In this document: piece after piece, positions 7,680 to 15,993 of the stretch
How positions within the stretch are numbered: position 1 is the first letter of the stretch
Layout of the letters: every line of letters starts with the position of its first letter
NCBI GenBank assembly: GCA_964505975.1
Contig: CAZDLW010000050.1
Coordinates: 1-24,954, forward strand
DNA: 24,954 nt
Source of the DNA: Gp6-AA40 sp964505975
GTDB taxonomy: Bacteria > Acidobacteriota > Vicinamibacteria > Vicinamibacterales > UBA2999
Direction of reading: 5' to 3'
Position numbers and translations under genes: made by a program
Notes under the pieces: model-generated
Seen by the model: the letters and a program-made list of their open reading frames with translations, nothing else
Told to the model about the DNA's origin: nothing
Databases searched by the model: none

Positions 7680-7908
7680 GCCGTCTCCTGCGTCGCTTGC
7701 TTCAGGAAGACCTGCACCAGCGGCGGGCGCGTCCCTCGGGGGCGAGCGACCTACGACTCGCGCGACACCGATCAGGCAAAACGAGTCCGCAGCGTGAAGG
7801 CCGCGCTGGGTGGGGGACCCAGCGCGGGTCGCGCATGGCCCGGCGGAGGACGCGTTTTTCCGCGCAACGCCACTGGCTCCTGAAGCAAGCGGATACGCAG
7901 AAGACGGC
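7680..7908. repeat. MITE-like inverted-repeat unit ending at the larA-like stop codon
   Basis: The left arm (7680-7707) and right arm (7878-7908) are near-perfect inverted copies. They share GCTTGCTTCAGGA exactly and GCCGTCT-CTGCGT with one substitution and a few extra bases. The 170-nt interior holds a perfect 11-bp hairpin, CCGCGCTGGGT / ACCCAGCGCGG with a GGGGG loop (7801-7827). The right arm begins on the last base of the TAG stop of the larA-like gene. No transposase is present. It could be a non-autonomous element or a long 3'-end hairpin. Confidence 0.7.
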
Positions 7909-9170
7909 TAGGCCGGCACGGGCGTTTCTTGCAGCGGAACCAGAGTGCTGGCCGAAAACAGGAAGGTGATCTTCCCCTTCGGTTTCCTCCGAAGGGCCTC
8001 CTCGATTCCGGCCGCAAGATCGGGGATCGGCCTGAGGTGCAACCCGTCGAGCTGCGCTGGGGGCATTTTCGAAAAGAGCCAGATTTCAGACTCGCTCGCC
8101 AACTTCGCGATGCTGGCCGCCTTGTGGGCGCCCAGCACGTAGTCCCCTTGTATGTTTTCGAGGACTTCCCTGGGGCTCCGTCCCGCCCTCAGCAGCTCGA
8201 CGAAGAGTCCCTCGCCCAGGCCGTTGCGGCACTCCGACACGAGGATGAGAATGCCGCCAGGGTTGAGAGCCAGTTTCCCTGCTTCCAGGCCTTTTTGACT
8301 TTGGTACAGGTTGCTGTCCATCGGGAAGGTGCACACGGCCACGACGATGTCGGACTTCTCCTTGAACGGCACCGCGTAAATCTGGTGGCATGATTCGACG
8401 GCGGCCTCGAAGGAGTCTCTCACGTGCCCGGTTTCCACGGCAAAGATGTTGTGATCCCCGTCGAGCACGGTCTGAATGCTGAAGACATCGACGCGGTCGA
8501 GAATGACCGACAGAGCGTCCGCCATGTCCTGATGGACGGGGTTATCGTGAAGCGACAGCAACTTGGACTCTGGATGAAGGGCGTGTGCGTGGTTCCGTTC
8601 GATGCTTTCGTAGCCCGCGACCCCGGGCATGAAGCCCTTCCGGCCACCCGTGTAGCCCGCAAAATAATGGGGCTCAACGGATCCGGTCAGAATGACCTTG
8701 TCGTGTTCGAACACCAGCCGGTTGATGAGCAACGGCGTGCCGTTCTTGGAGTCGCCGATGTATTCCACCGGGCTGGTCCGGGAGTTGTGGCAGTGGATGG
8801 TGAATCGGTTCTTCAAGGGTCCGAACAGGCGAGACTCTTCGTCGTCCGTCAACGCGTCGTGAATGCCGGTTGCCACCAGCACCGAGACCGATCTGCCTTC
8901 GAGGGCGGGTCGAACGGCCTCCAGGATGCTGCGGGTGGGCGTGGGGCGCGTCGCGTCATTCACGATGACCAGGACTTCGTCCGCATCCTCCAGGAATGCG
9001 TCCAACGTTGGAGAGTTCCTGGGGTGCTCGAGCGCGTCCAGAATCACGCGGTCCTGACGGGGTAAGGTGACCGGATTCGGCGTCAGGATGCCTTCGATTC
9101 GGCTTTCGCGAAGTCTCAGCGAAAGGGTTTCGTCCTTCCCAAACGGAACAGAGACGGTGCGCTCAGGCAT
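7908..9170 (-). CDS. larA: LarA-like nickel-dependent 2-hydroxyacid racemase/epimerase
   Basis: This 420-residue protein belongs to the lactate racemase family (DUF2088), which interconverts 2-hydroxyacid stereoisomers using the nickel-pincer NPN cofactor. Visible motifs are IVNDATRPTPT (69-79), ATGIH (H104) and PHYFAGYTGGRKGFMPGVAGYESIERNH, carrying H168, K178 and H194. Their spacing (10 and 16 residues) matches H174, K184 and H200 of Lactobacillus plantarum LarA, where the lysine carries the cofactor. The active site therefore looks intact. The family now includes enzymes for malate, sugar acids and other substrates, so the substrate is unknown. LarB, LarC and LarE are not in this window. 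A repeat begins at its stop codon. No strong ribosome binding site precedes ATG 9170. Confidence 0.88.
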   Translation of the reverse strand: MPERTVSVPFGKDETLSLRLRESRIEGILTPNPVTLPRQDRVILDALEHPRNSPTLDAFLEDADEVLVIVNDATRPTPTRSILEAVRPALEGRSVSVLVATGIHDALTDDEESRLFGPLKNRFTIHCHNSRTSPVEYIGDSKNGTPLLINRLVFEHDKVILTGSVEPHYFAGYTGGRKGFMPGVAGYESIERNHAHALHPESKLLSLHDNPVHQDMADALSVILDRVDVFSIQTVLDGDHNIFAVETGHVRDSFEAAVESCHQIYAVPFKEKSDIVVAVCTFPMDSNLYQSQKGLEAGKLALNPGGILILVSECRNGLGEGLFVELLRAGRSPREVLENIQGDYVLGAHKAASIAKLASESEIWLFSKMPPAQLDGLHLRPIPDLAAGIEEALRRKPKGKITFLFSASTLVPLQETPVPA

Positions 9171-9284
9171 CGCGGGAAAGGAAGATCATACCACCCGTGG
9201 CCGCCGGTCCTAGAAGAGCATGAGGAGCAGCGCCGTGTTCACGTCTCCTTGCGAAGGCGTCGCGGCTGGGCTACCGTGGCATGG

Positions 9285-9787
9285 ATGACTCAGGACAGCC
9301 GCCCTCTCATCGACCGACTCAGCTACGCGCTTCGAGAGCAGGAAGACGTGAGGCTCGCGTTTCTCTTTGGCAGCCGCGCACAGGAACGCGCCAGGTCCGA
9401 CAGCGACTTCGACATCGGTGTCCTGCTCAATGCGTCCGCCGCTCGGGAGGATCATGGAATCATCATTCGCCGGCTTGCGGGACGGCTTGGACGCGAGGGG
9501 CCGCCTCGCTGCTCGATCTGGTCATCCTGAATGATGCGCCGGCCCTGCTCCGGCATCGTGTGCTGCGCGACGGCATCCTCCTCTTCGCCCGTTCGCCCGA
9601 GGACCGAGTGCGGTTCGCGATCAGGACCATCCGTGACTACCAGGACCAGCAGATCCGGCGGGAACGCGCCACGAGCGCGCGTATCCGCCGCCTGACGCGC
9701 GAGGACACCGATGGTCGATCGCGAGATCTTCTCGAGAAGGCTCGAGGCGTTGCGCGGCTACTTGGTCAAGCTTCGCGCGTTCCGTGA
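9285..9787 (+). pseudogene. mntA: MntA-type nucleotidyltransferase antitoxin, frameshifted
   Basis: This is the minimal nucleotidyltransferase of the type VII HepT/MntA system; it neutralises HepT by AMPylating a tyrosine. From ATG 9285 the protein shows the GS-X10-DXD motif (G29 S30 ... D41 F D43). The frame then runs into a stop near 9528. The expected continuation (ASLLDLVILNDAPALLRHRVLRDG and RFAIRTIRDYQDQ) is in another frame. Restoring one G in the run at 9497-9500 would join them. The downstream part stays open to 9787, overlapping hepT. The original stop may lie nearer the hepT ATG at 9711. It is either a true one-base mutation or a homopolymer sequencing error. Confidence 0.85.
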
Positions 9788-10134
9788 GCCTGGCGAAGTC
9801 GAGTTCGTGCGCGAAGCGGCGCTGCACGATCTGGCCGAGCGCTACCTGCATCTCGCCGTCGAGGCGTGCCTCGACCTCGGCAACCACTGGATTGCCGATC
9901 GATCGCTGCCGACGCCCGACGCCAACCGCGATACCTTCACCATTCTCGAGCGCGCCGGCGAGCTGTCCCCGGATCTGTCGGAGCGGCTGCGCGGCCGGGC
10001 CTGGTTCCGGAACATTCTGGTGCACGAATACCTGAACATCGATCACGGCATCGCCTATCGCCATCCGCGACGAGCTCGGCGATCTCGACCGCTTTGCCGG
10101 CTGGGCGGCCGGGAAGCTCGACGCCGAGCCGTGA
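9711..10134 (+). pseudogene. hepT: HepT-family toxin (HEPN RNase), frameshifted near the C-terminus
   Basis: HepT proteins are HEPN ribonucleases. From ATG 9711 the frame carries the catalytic RX4HXY motif as R100-NILV-H105-E-Y107, preceded by an all-alpha domain (ALHDLAERYLHLAVEACLDLGNHW). After DHGIAY (residue 116) the frame shifts near 10057-10063. The expected tail AIRDELGDLDRFAGWAAGKL reads in another frame to TGA 10132-10134. Loss of two bases (or gain of one) explains it. The catalytic core precedes the break, so a protein with an altered tail could still be toxic. It overlaps the mntA reading frame. Confidence 0.85.
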
Positions 10135-10236
10135 TGGTCACGGACCCGATTACGGCGACACATCGAGATGGAATGCGACGCGTACCCAGATGCCCTGCAC
10201 GCGCGACCTGAGGTAGGCTACCGCGACGGAGATCGT

Positions 10237-10752
10237 ATGGCGCTCAAATCGCTCCTGGAAGAAGCCCTCGACGCCTGGCAGTTTGCGCGGGACGGTGTCA
10301 TCAGCGAGGTGCGCAACCTGCCCGAGGAGGCGATGACCGCCCGAACCGTGCTCCCTCGCACGGTCGCCGAGCTCGTGCATCACATCGCCGAGAGCGGGCT
10401 GATGATGTCGGGCGAATTGACCCGTCCCGACGGCGATTTTCAGCGGCAGTCCTACTCCGCCCATCTCGCCGAGCACGCCGGCAGCATGGATCGGCCGACG
10501 ACGAAGGACGGGCTCCTCGCGCTGCTGGAGGGGACGCACCGTGAGGGGAGCCACCGTATCCGCCGGGCCGGCGACGCGCTGCTGATGGAGCCGATTCGGC
10601 AGTTCAATGGCGAGCCGGCGCGGCGGCTGTCGTGGATGCACCACGGCGTCGCCCACGAGGAATACCACCGCGGCCAGATTGCCCTGTGCGCCCGCGCGCT
10701 CGGGCACGTGCCGGCCCTCACGAAGTTGATTCACGGCGAAAGCACCAGCTGA
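10237..10752 (+). CDS. DinB-like four-helix protein
   Basis: This 171-residue protein is of the DinB/YfiT type, a four-helix bundle that usually binds one divalent metal with three histidines. Candidate ligands are a histidine of ELVHHIAES (H48/H49) and two in HEEYHRGQ (H140, H144); the HxxxHRGQ motif is typical. Family members include thiol-dependent S-transferases, and many have no known function. The chosen start is ATG 10237, preceded by GGAGA; an in-frame ATG at 10168 is less likely because the extra 23 residues match nothing in the family. It stands alone between hepT and the two-component genes. Confidence 0.85.
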   Translation: MALKSLLEEALDAWQFARDGVISEVRNLPEEAMTARTVLPRTVAELVHHIAESGLMMSGELTRPDGDFQRQSYSAHLAEHAGSMDRPTTKDGLLALLEGTHREGSHRIRRAGDALLMEPIRQFNGEPARRLSWMHHGVAHEEYHRGQIALCARALGHVPALTKLIHGESTS

Positions 10753-10860
10753 GCTTTCACGGCAAAGCCTGGACTTCGTCGCTGCAACGCCCGCCCGCGG
10801 GGCCACGACGGCGGATGCCTTACCCCTGAGCGTTGTGGAGGCCCGACACGATAGTCGCCG

Positions 10861-10879
10861 GTCTCAGGCGGAGCCTCGC
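10861..10879. repeat. 19-bp dispersed repeat, copy 2
   Basis: Identical to 500-518. Its 3' part forms a small hairpin with the next bases (GAGCCT-CGCC-AGGCTC). It lies in the ~240-nt spacer before the response regulator. Confidence 0.5.
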
Positions 10880-10993
10880 CAGGCTCAGCTCGTAACTCGT
10901 CCCGCCGCCCGCCCTGTCATCGTTTCGTCACACCTGGATCATCGCGCCGCCACGGGAGCACGCTACACTCAGCCATGGGAGATTCCGAATCTC

Positions 10994-11758
10994 ATGGATG
11001 TCCCGGCACTTAGGACTTCCGACCCACGCCAGACGAACCAGGGCGACCATCGTCCCACGGTGCTCATCGTCGAAGACGAGCGGAACATCCGGGAACTGGT
11101 GTCGCTCCATCTGCGCCTCGAAGAACTGGAACCGGTGGAGGCTGCCGACGGCGACGCCGGTCTCGAGCTGGCGCGGACGCGACCGTTCGACCTCGTCATT
11201 CTCGACCTGATGCTTCCCGGACTCGACGGCGTCACCGTGTGCCGTGCCATCCGTCGCGATTCGCCGAACGCCAACACCCCCATCCTCATGCTGACCGCGC
11301 GCCGGGAGGAATCCGACAAGGTGGTGGGGCTCGACAGCGGCGCCGACGATTATCTGACGAAGCCCTTCGGCGTCCGCGAACTGATGGCGCGTGTGCGCGC
11401 GCTCCTCCGCCGGCGACAGGTGGCCGAGGCCCGCGCCGCCGCGGGCACCGCCGGTGGACCGGTTCAGTACAAGGACATCGAGATCGATCCCGCCCGCCGC
11501 CGGGTGCGCGTCGGTACCCGGGACGTGGATTTGACCTTCAACGAGTTCGAGCTGCTGTACGTGCTGCTCTCGCACCCGGGCATTGTCTTCAGCCGCGAAG
11601 GGCTGCTCAGCCGCGTCTGGAAGGATCAGACCTTCGTCACTGTGCGAAGCGTCGATACGCTCGTCAAGCGCCTGCGCAAGAAGATCGAAGACGATCCGGC
11701 AGATCCTCGCGTGATCCTCACGATCTGGGGGGCCGGCTACAAGGCTGCCGATGTCTGA
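10994..11758 (+). CDS. OmpR/PhoB-family response regulator
   Basis: This 254-residue cytoplasmic transcription regulator has a receiver domain at ~22-135. Acidic residues E27/D28, the phosphoacceptor D71 (LVILDLMLPGLDG), T101 and K123 (YLTKPF) are all present. A winged-helix DNA-binding domain (~155-252) follows, with FNEFELLYVLLSHPG and the SVDTLVKRLRKKIE recognition region, ending in WGAGYKA. The start is ATG 10994. A GGGAG lies 11-12 nt upstream, and a TACACT at 10964-10969 could be a -10 box without a clear -35. Its stop overlaps the histidine kinase ATG by 8 nt, so the two are translationally coupled. The signal is unknown. Confidence 0.95.
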   Translation: MDVPALRTSDPRQTNQGDHRPTVLIVEDERNIRELVSLHLRLEELEPVEAADGDAGLELARTRPFDLVILDLMLPGLDGVTVCRAIRRDSPNANTPILMLTARREESDKVVGLDSGADDYLTKPFGVRELMARVRALLRRRQVAEARAAAGTAGGPVQYKDIEIDPARRRVRVGTRDVDLTFNEFELLYVLLSHPGIVFSREGLLSRVWKDQTFVTVRSVDTLVKRLRKKIEDDPADPRVILTIWGAGYKAADV

Positions 11759-13268
11759 CGCATCCGCGACTGGCACGCCTGGCACGACCATCCGCTGGTA
11801 TCGCAGCCTGTACTGGCGCATTGCCGTCGGGCTGTTCGCGTTTCTGGCCCTGATGCTGACTGCCCAGACGGCGCTGTTCCTCTGGATGACCGATCGCATT
11901 GCCGGATCCATGCCGGCGCGCGATCCCGGACGGCTTGCGGTGCTGGTGGCCTCCGACGTCGGGGCCGCCGTCGCTGCAAACCCGGCACTCGACCTCGAAG
12001 CGTACCTGCACGATCAGTACGGCCACGTCTTTCAGACGTTCCTCGTCATCCTTCGCGACGGCCGCATCGGGTCGAATCACGACGACGTGCCGGATGCGCT
12101 GCTCGAGGCGGTCCGGGCGCAAGCCGACCTGCGGGATTTCGCGCAGCGGCTGCGCCGTTTCAGCCGCGGCGGCAGGCTGGGGCCTTTTCCCGAATTGGAC
12201 ACCACGAACAGACCACCTCCGTTGCCGGCCCGGCGACCCGCCCGCCTTCGCGGCGAGTTCGCAACTGTGATCGTGGGCGGCGTCCCAGTCGGCCGCGTGG
12301 CGGTGCTGGACGTCCCGCCGCCGTTCTCGCGCATTGCCCGCGAGCTGGGACCGACGATGGCGCTCGTCGGAGGCAGCGTGCTCATCGTCGGCTCGACGTT
12401 GATTGCGCTGGTCGTGTTTGGTCCCGCGCGCCGGCGACTCAAGCAGGTTCAGGCCGCCACCGAACGCCTTGGAGCCGGCGACCTGGCGGCGCGGGCTCCC
12501 GAAACGGGCGGCGACGAGGTGATGGCGGTGGCGCGTTCCTTCAACTTGATGGCCGACGAGCTGGGGAGTCGCGCGCAGGCGCTGGAGATCTCGGATCGGG
12601 CGCGGCGGCAACTGCTGGCGGACGTCTCGCACGAGCTGATGACGCCGCTCACGGCCATGCGGGGCTACATCGAGACGCTCACGATGCCTGAGCTGCAGAT
12701 CGATCAGCCCACGCGGGATCGGTACCTGCACGTCGTGAACGACGAGACACATCGCCTCGAGCGCATCATCGGGGACCTGCTCGATCTCGCCCGGCTGGAG
12801 GGGGGCGGCACCCAGATGCGCCGCGAACCCGTTCTGCTGGCGGCGCTCTTCGATCGCGTTGCGTCGCGCCACGAGCGGGAGCTGCGCGATCGCGGAATCC
12901 GGCTCACGCAGCACATCGAGGCCGGCACCGAACAGGTGACGGGCGATCCCGACCGGCTCGAGCAGGCGCTGCAGAACCTTGCGGCCAACGCACTTCGACA
13001 TACGCCGGACGGCGGCGAGATCTCGCTCTCCGCAACGACAGCTCCCGACGGAGCGCGGCTGGCCGTGCGCGACAGCGGCCCCGGCATTGCGCCGGAACAC
13101 CTGACCCTCATCTTCGACCGGTTCTACAAGAGCGACGCCTCGCGGAAGGCATCGGGCGGCAGCGGCCTCGGGCTCTCCATCGTCAAGGCCATCATCGAAC
13201 GGCACGGCGGGACCATCGCCGCGCGGAACGACCACGGCGCCGTGTTCGAAATCGTGCTGCCCCAGTAA
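11751..13268 (+). CDS. Membrane sensor histidine kinase
   Basis: This 505-residue kinase is the partner of the upstream regulator. It has a first transmembrane helix (~24-47), an extracytoplasmic region of about 150 residues, a second helix (~203-224), a HAMP region (~225-280), the phosphoacceptor H294 in DVSHELMTPL, the N-box N413 (NALRHTPDGG), the G1 box DSGPGI (441-446), an F-box FDRFYK and the G2 box GGSGLGL (469-475). All catalytic elements are present. The periplasmic part has a proline/arginine-rich stretch (NRPPPLPARRPARLRGEF, 153-170) just before a beta-strand-like segment. The ligand cannot be deduced. Confidence 0.95.
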   Translation: MSDASATGTPGTTIRWYRSLYWRIAVGLFAFLALMLTAQTALFLWMTDRIAGSMPARDPGRLAVLVASDVGAAVAANPALDLEAYLHDQYGHVFQTFLVILRDGRIGSNHDDVPDALLEAVRAQADLRDFAQRLRRFSRGGRLGPFPELDTTNRPPPLPARRPARLRGEFATVIVGGVPVGRVAVLDVPPPFSRIARELGPTMALVGGSVLIVGSTLIALVVFGPARRRLKQVQAATERLGAGDLAARAPETGGDEVMAVARSFNLMADELGSRAQALEISDRARRQLLADVSHELMTPLTAMRGYIETLTMPELQIDQPTRDRYLHVVNDETHRLERIIGDLLDLARLEGGGTQMRREPVLLAALFDRVASRHERELRDRGIRLTQHIEAGTEQVTGDPDRLEQALQNLAANALRHTPDGGEISLSATTAPDGARLAVRDSGPGIAPEHLTLIFDRFYKSDASRKASGGSGLGLSIVKAIIERHGGTIAARNDHGAVFEIVLPQ

Positions 13269-13275
13269 TTGGCTT

Positions 13276-13294
13276 TGCCCCGCTTCGTGGGGCA
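13276..13294. terminator. Possible weak terminator after the histidine kinase
   Basis: TGCCCC and GGGGCA form a 6-bp stem around GCTTCGT, 8 nt after the stop codon. There is no downstream T-run, so an intrinsic terminator is only possible. Confidence 0.35.
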
Positions 13295-13392
13295 CGCGAG
13301 CAACATGTCCGCACGCCGCACGGTCGGAGCCAGCCGCATCCGGAGACATGTCGCGATGACGGTATACTGCGGCGGCCGCCGCTCGACGAGAG

Positions 13393-13430
13393 AAGTGGCC
13401 CTTTCCCACGGCTCCATGGCGCGGCCACTT
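13393..13430. promoter_or_regulatory. Inverted repeat before the CoA-transferase gene
   Basis: Arms AAGTGGCC (13393-13400) and GGCCACTT (13423-13430) are perfect 8-bp inverted copies separated by 22 nt. They lie just upstream of AAGGAGG at 13438-13444. It could be an operator or a leader hairpin. Confidence 0.4.
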
Positions 13431-13470
13431 TCCTGATAAGGAGGCACGCAACACACTGCCCCAAGAGTCC

Positions 13471-14649
13471 ATGAAGCTACCGCTCCAGGGAATCACGGTC
13501 ATCTCACTCGAACAAGCCGTCGCCGCGCCGTTCGCCACGCGCCAGCTCGCGGATCTGGGCGCCCGCGTCATCAAGATCGAACGGCCGGATGGCGGCGACT
13601 TCGGACGTGAGTACGACGAAAAGGTCCGGGGCATGTCGAGCTGGTTCATCTGGCTCAATCGGACGAAGGAGTCTCTGACGCTCGATCTGAAGCATCCGGA
13701 TGTGCGACCGGTGCTCGACCGGCTGCTGCAGCGCGCCGACGTGTTCGTCCAGAATCTCGCTCCCGGGGCCGCCGGGCGTCTGGGCCTTGGGGCCGCGGAT
13801 CTGCGCACGCGCTATCCGCGCCTGGTCATCTGCAACATCACCGGATACGGGTCGTCGGGACCGTACGCGGACAGGAAGGCGTACGATCTCACCATTCAGT
13901 GCGAGGTGGGAGCCGTGTCAATCACCGGCACCGAGGCCACGCCATGCCGGAGCGGGCTCTCGATTGCCGACATCTCGGCGGGTATGTATGCGTATTCGGG
14001 CGTGCTGACGGCGCTTTTTGCGCGCAAGGACACCGGCGAGGGAACGGTTGTCGATGTGGCGCTGCTCGATACGCTCGGGGAATGGATGGGATTTGCCGCG
14101 TACTACACGAGTTACGGCGGATCGGAACCGCCCAGGACCGGGGCCGTTCATCCCACGATCGCGCCGTACGGGCCCTTCCGTACGCATGACGACACAATCG
14201 TCGTGGCAGTCCACAGCAATCGCGAATGGGCACGGTTCTGCGTCGAAGTACTGCAGCAGCCCGGGCTCGCCCGCGACGAGCGCTTCCGGACGAACACATT
14301 GCGCGTCAGACATCGCGCGGTGCTCATCGGGGCGGTGGAGGCCGTGTTCACGGCACTGCCGTCGGCCGAAGTCCTGCGACGCCTGGACGCCGCACAGATC
14401 GCCAACGCCCGCGTCAATTCGGTTGCCCAGTACCTCGAGCATCCGCAACTGGCGGAACGCGACTACTGGCGGCAGGTGGATTCGCCGGTCGGCCCGCTGC
14501 GGGCGGCACTCCCACCCGCCCGAATCGAAGGGCTGGAACCTGCCATGGGACCAGTCCCTGCGCTGGGCGAGCACAGCAGTGCACTGCTACGCGAGCTGGG
14601 GTTCGATGCGCAGACCATCGCGCACTGGAAACACGAGCGCATGATCTGA
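13471..14649 (+). CDS. Class III CoA-transferase (CaiB/BaiF family)
   Basis: This 392-residue cytoplasmic enzyme moves CoA between carboxylic acids through an aspartyl-CoA thioester. It shows the family start GITVISLEQAVAAPFATRQLADLGARVIKIERPDGGD (split: GITVISLEQAVAAPF at 7-21, then ARVIKIERP at 31-39), LTLDLKHP (69-76), ITGYGSSGPY (123-132) and the catalytic aspartate D167 in SIADISAGM. It resembles the succinyl-CoA-dependent dicarboxylate transferases, but the substrate is not predictable. The start is ATG 13471; however, the perfect AAGGAGG (13438-13444) is 26 nt upstream, too far, and better placed for an in-frame CTG at 13456. An aminotransferase follows on the same strand, about 175 nt downstream. 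Confidence 0.92.
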   Translation: MKLPLQGITVISLEQAVAAPFATRQLADLGARVIKIERPDGGDFGREYDEKVRGMSSWFIWLNRTKESLTLDLKHPDVRPVLDRLLQRADVFVQNLAPGAAGRLGLGAADLRTRYPRLVICNITGYGSSGPYADRKAYDLTIQCEVGAVSITGTEATPCRSGLSIADISAGMYAYSGVLTALFARKDTGEGTVVDVALLDTLGEWMGFAAYYTSYGGSEPPRTGAVHPTIAPYGPFRTHDDTIVVAVHSNREWARFCVEVLQQPGLARDERFRTNTLRVRHRAVLIGAVEAVFTALPSAEVLRRLDAAQIANARVNSVAQYLEHPQLAERDYWRQVDSPVGPLRAALPPARIEGLEPAMGPVPALGEHSSALLRELGFDAQTIAHWKHERMI

Positions 14650-14710
14650 TGCACCCCGGCTCTCGGACAGACTACCTGCAGCAGCAGGGGATCGATCTCT
14701 TCAGGGACTT

Positions 14711-14798
14711 TGAACGACTCCGGCCTGAAAGGCGGTAGCCCCCGCGCGACTGATAGCCGCCGAGCGCGCCAGGCGCCGCCGGACGCCGTCGTCGTTCA
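14711..14798. repeat. Palindromic-end element TGAACGAC...GTCGTTCA, copy A
   Basis: The 88-nt segment is bounded by TGAACGAC (14711-14718) and its complement GTCGTTCA (14791-14798). Near the left end it has CCTGAAAGGCGGTAG and near the right GCGCCGCCGGACGC. Copy B at 21024-21156 has the same ends and closely similar sub-terminal sequence in inverse orientation, with a longer middle. It lies between the CoA-transferase and aminotransferase genes. Confidence 0.75.
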
Positions 14799-14823
14799 TC
14801 GGATCGAATCGAACAGAGGCTGC

Positions 14824-15993
14824 GTGCCAACCAACCGTCTCGTTGCGGCCCGGGTGCGGGGCATCGATCTCCCGCCATTCGACCCCTTGAACGCGCGCGC
14901 AGCACAACTGCGCGCAGAAGGTCATCGTGTCATCTCGCTCGGCCAGGCGCTGCCTTTCTTCGCTCCACCAGCCGCGGCGCTCGAGGCCGCCCGGGCCGCC
15001 CTGACCCGGACCGACGTACACCTCTATTCCACCGACCCCGGGCGTATGGGCCTTCGAGCCGCCCTCGCGTCGCGGCTCGCGGACGCCAGCGGGACCGAGG
15101 TGACCCCACAGGACATCGTGATCACCGCCGGTGCCAACCATGCCTTCACGGTGGCGTTGACAACGCTCGTCGATCCGGGAGACGAAGTCCTGCTTCCTGC
15201 GCCCTACTTCACGAATCACCACATGGCCATCTGCGCACTCGGCGCCGTGGCGGTGGAGGCGCCCGTCGCGGATCGCACGACGTTCTCGGTACGCTGGTCC
15301 GACATCGAGCCGCACATCACGTCACGCACCAAGGCCGTTGTCCTGTGCAATCCCAGCAATCCAACCGGCGCAACGATTGATGCGCGCGAGGGCGATCTCG
15401 TCATGCGGGAGCTGGCACGCCGGAACATCGTGGTCATCAGCGACGAAACCTACATGCACTTCGTCTATGACGGCGCGCACTGGAGCGCGGCATCGACGGC
15501 GCGCTGGAGGGATCACACAGTGGTGATCGGCACGTTCTCCAAGTCGTTCGGGATGATGGGCTGGCGGGTGGGCTACCTGCTCGCGGACGCCGGGATCTGC
15601 GAGGAGATCGTCAAGGTCCAGGACGCCATGATCATCTGCGCACCCGTGATCTCACAGATCGCCGCAGAAGCGGCCGTCCGCGAGAGCTGGACCCATGCGT
15701 TGTCGTTCCACGACGAGTTGCGGCGGCGCCGCCGGACGCTGGCGGGAGCGCTTCAACGCGTCCCACGCATCCAGTGGACACCAACGCCTGGCGGCCTGTT
15801 CGCCTTCGCCCGCGTCGAAGGCTGCGAGGATTCAATGCGCCTCTCGCTGGAGCTCCTGGAGCAGGCCCACGTCGTCACGATTCCCGGCGCGGCCTTCGGC
15901 CCAAGTGGCGAAGGGTTCCTGCGCCTGTCCTACGGATATGCCGATGTCGCAGACATCGAGGAAGCCGTTCAACGCGTGCGTGGGATTACGTAA
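14824..15993 (+). CDS. Class I/II PLP aminotransferase
   Basis: This is a fold-type I aminotransferase of the aspartate aminotransferase superfamily, 389 residues from GTG 14824 (AGG seven bases upstream). Motifs are VITAGANHAF (99-108), PAPYFTNH (125-132), CNPSNPTG (175-182), SDETY with the PLP-ring aspartate D207, and GTFSKSFGMMGWRVGY with the PLP lysine K240. A C-terminal FLRLSYG holds the carboxylate-binding arginine. The frame is open upstream to a TTG at 14710, but that stretch is a dispersed repeat and is excluded. The amino-acid substrate is unknown. With the CoA-transferase it could serve amino-acid catabolism; this is inference from adjacency only. Confidence 0.93.
   Translation: MPTNRLVAARVRGIDLPPFDPLNARAAQLRAEGHRVISLGQALPFFAPPAAALEAARAALTRTDVHLYSTDPGRMGLRAALASRLADASGTEVTPQDIVITAGANHAFTVALTTLVDPGDEVLLPAPYFTNHHMAICALGAVAVEAPVADRTTFSVRWSDIEPHITSRTKAVVLCNPSNPTGATIDAREGDLVMRELARRNIVVISDETYMHFVYDGAHWSAASTARWRDHTVVIGTFSKSFGMMGWRVGYLLADAGICEEIVKVQDAMIICAPVISQIAAEAAVRESWTHALSFHDELRRRRRTLAGALQRVPRIQWTPTPGGLFAFARVEGCEDSMRLSLELLEQAHVVTIPGAAFGPSGEGFLRLSYGYADVADIEEAVQRVRGIT

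Larger units (their letters stand above)
7347..7907. other. Repeat-rich intergenic region between M24 gene and larA-like gene
   Basis: These 561 nt lie between two minus-strand genes and hold no convincing coding frame. They contain three separate inverted-repeat structures (7433-7493, 7526-7580 and 7680-7908, the last enclosing an 11-bp hairpin). The spacing makes one transcript across both genes unlikely, so the M24 promoter probably lies here. No clear -35/-10 pair was found. Confidence 0.6.

Noticed and set aside
11718..13808. Very long open frame antisense to the histidine kinase
   Set aside because: It is arginine-rich and has no family features. It mirrors an intact kinase and crosses its neighbours' coding sequence, as expected in GC-rich DNA.
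14710..14823. Upstream TTG start for the aminotransferase
   Set aside because: The stretch is a dispersed repeat and matches no aminotransferase N-terminus.
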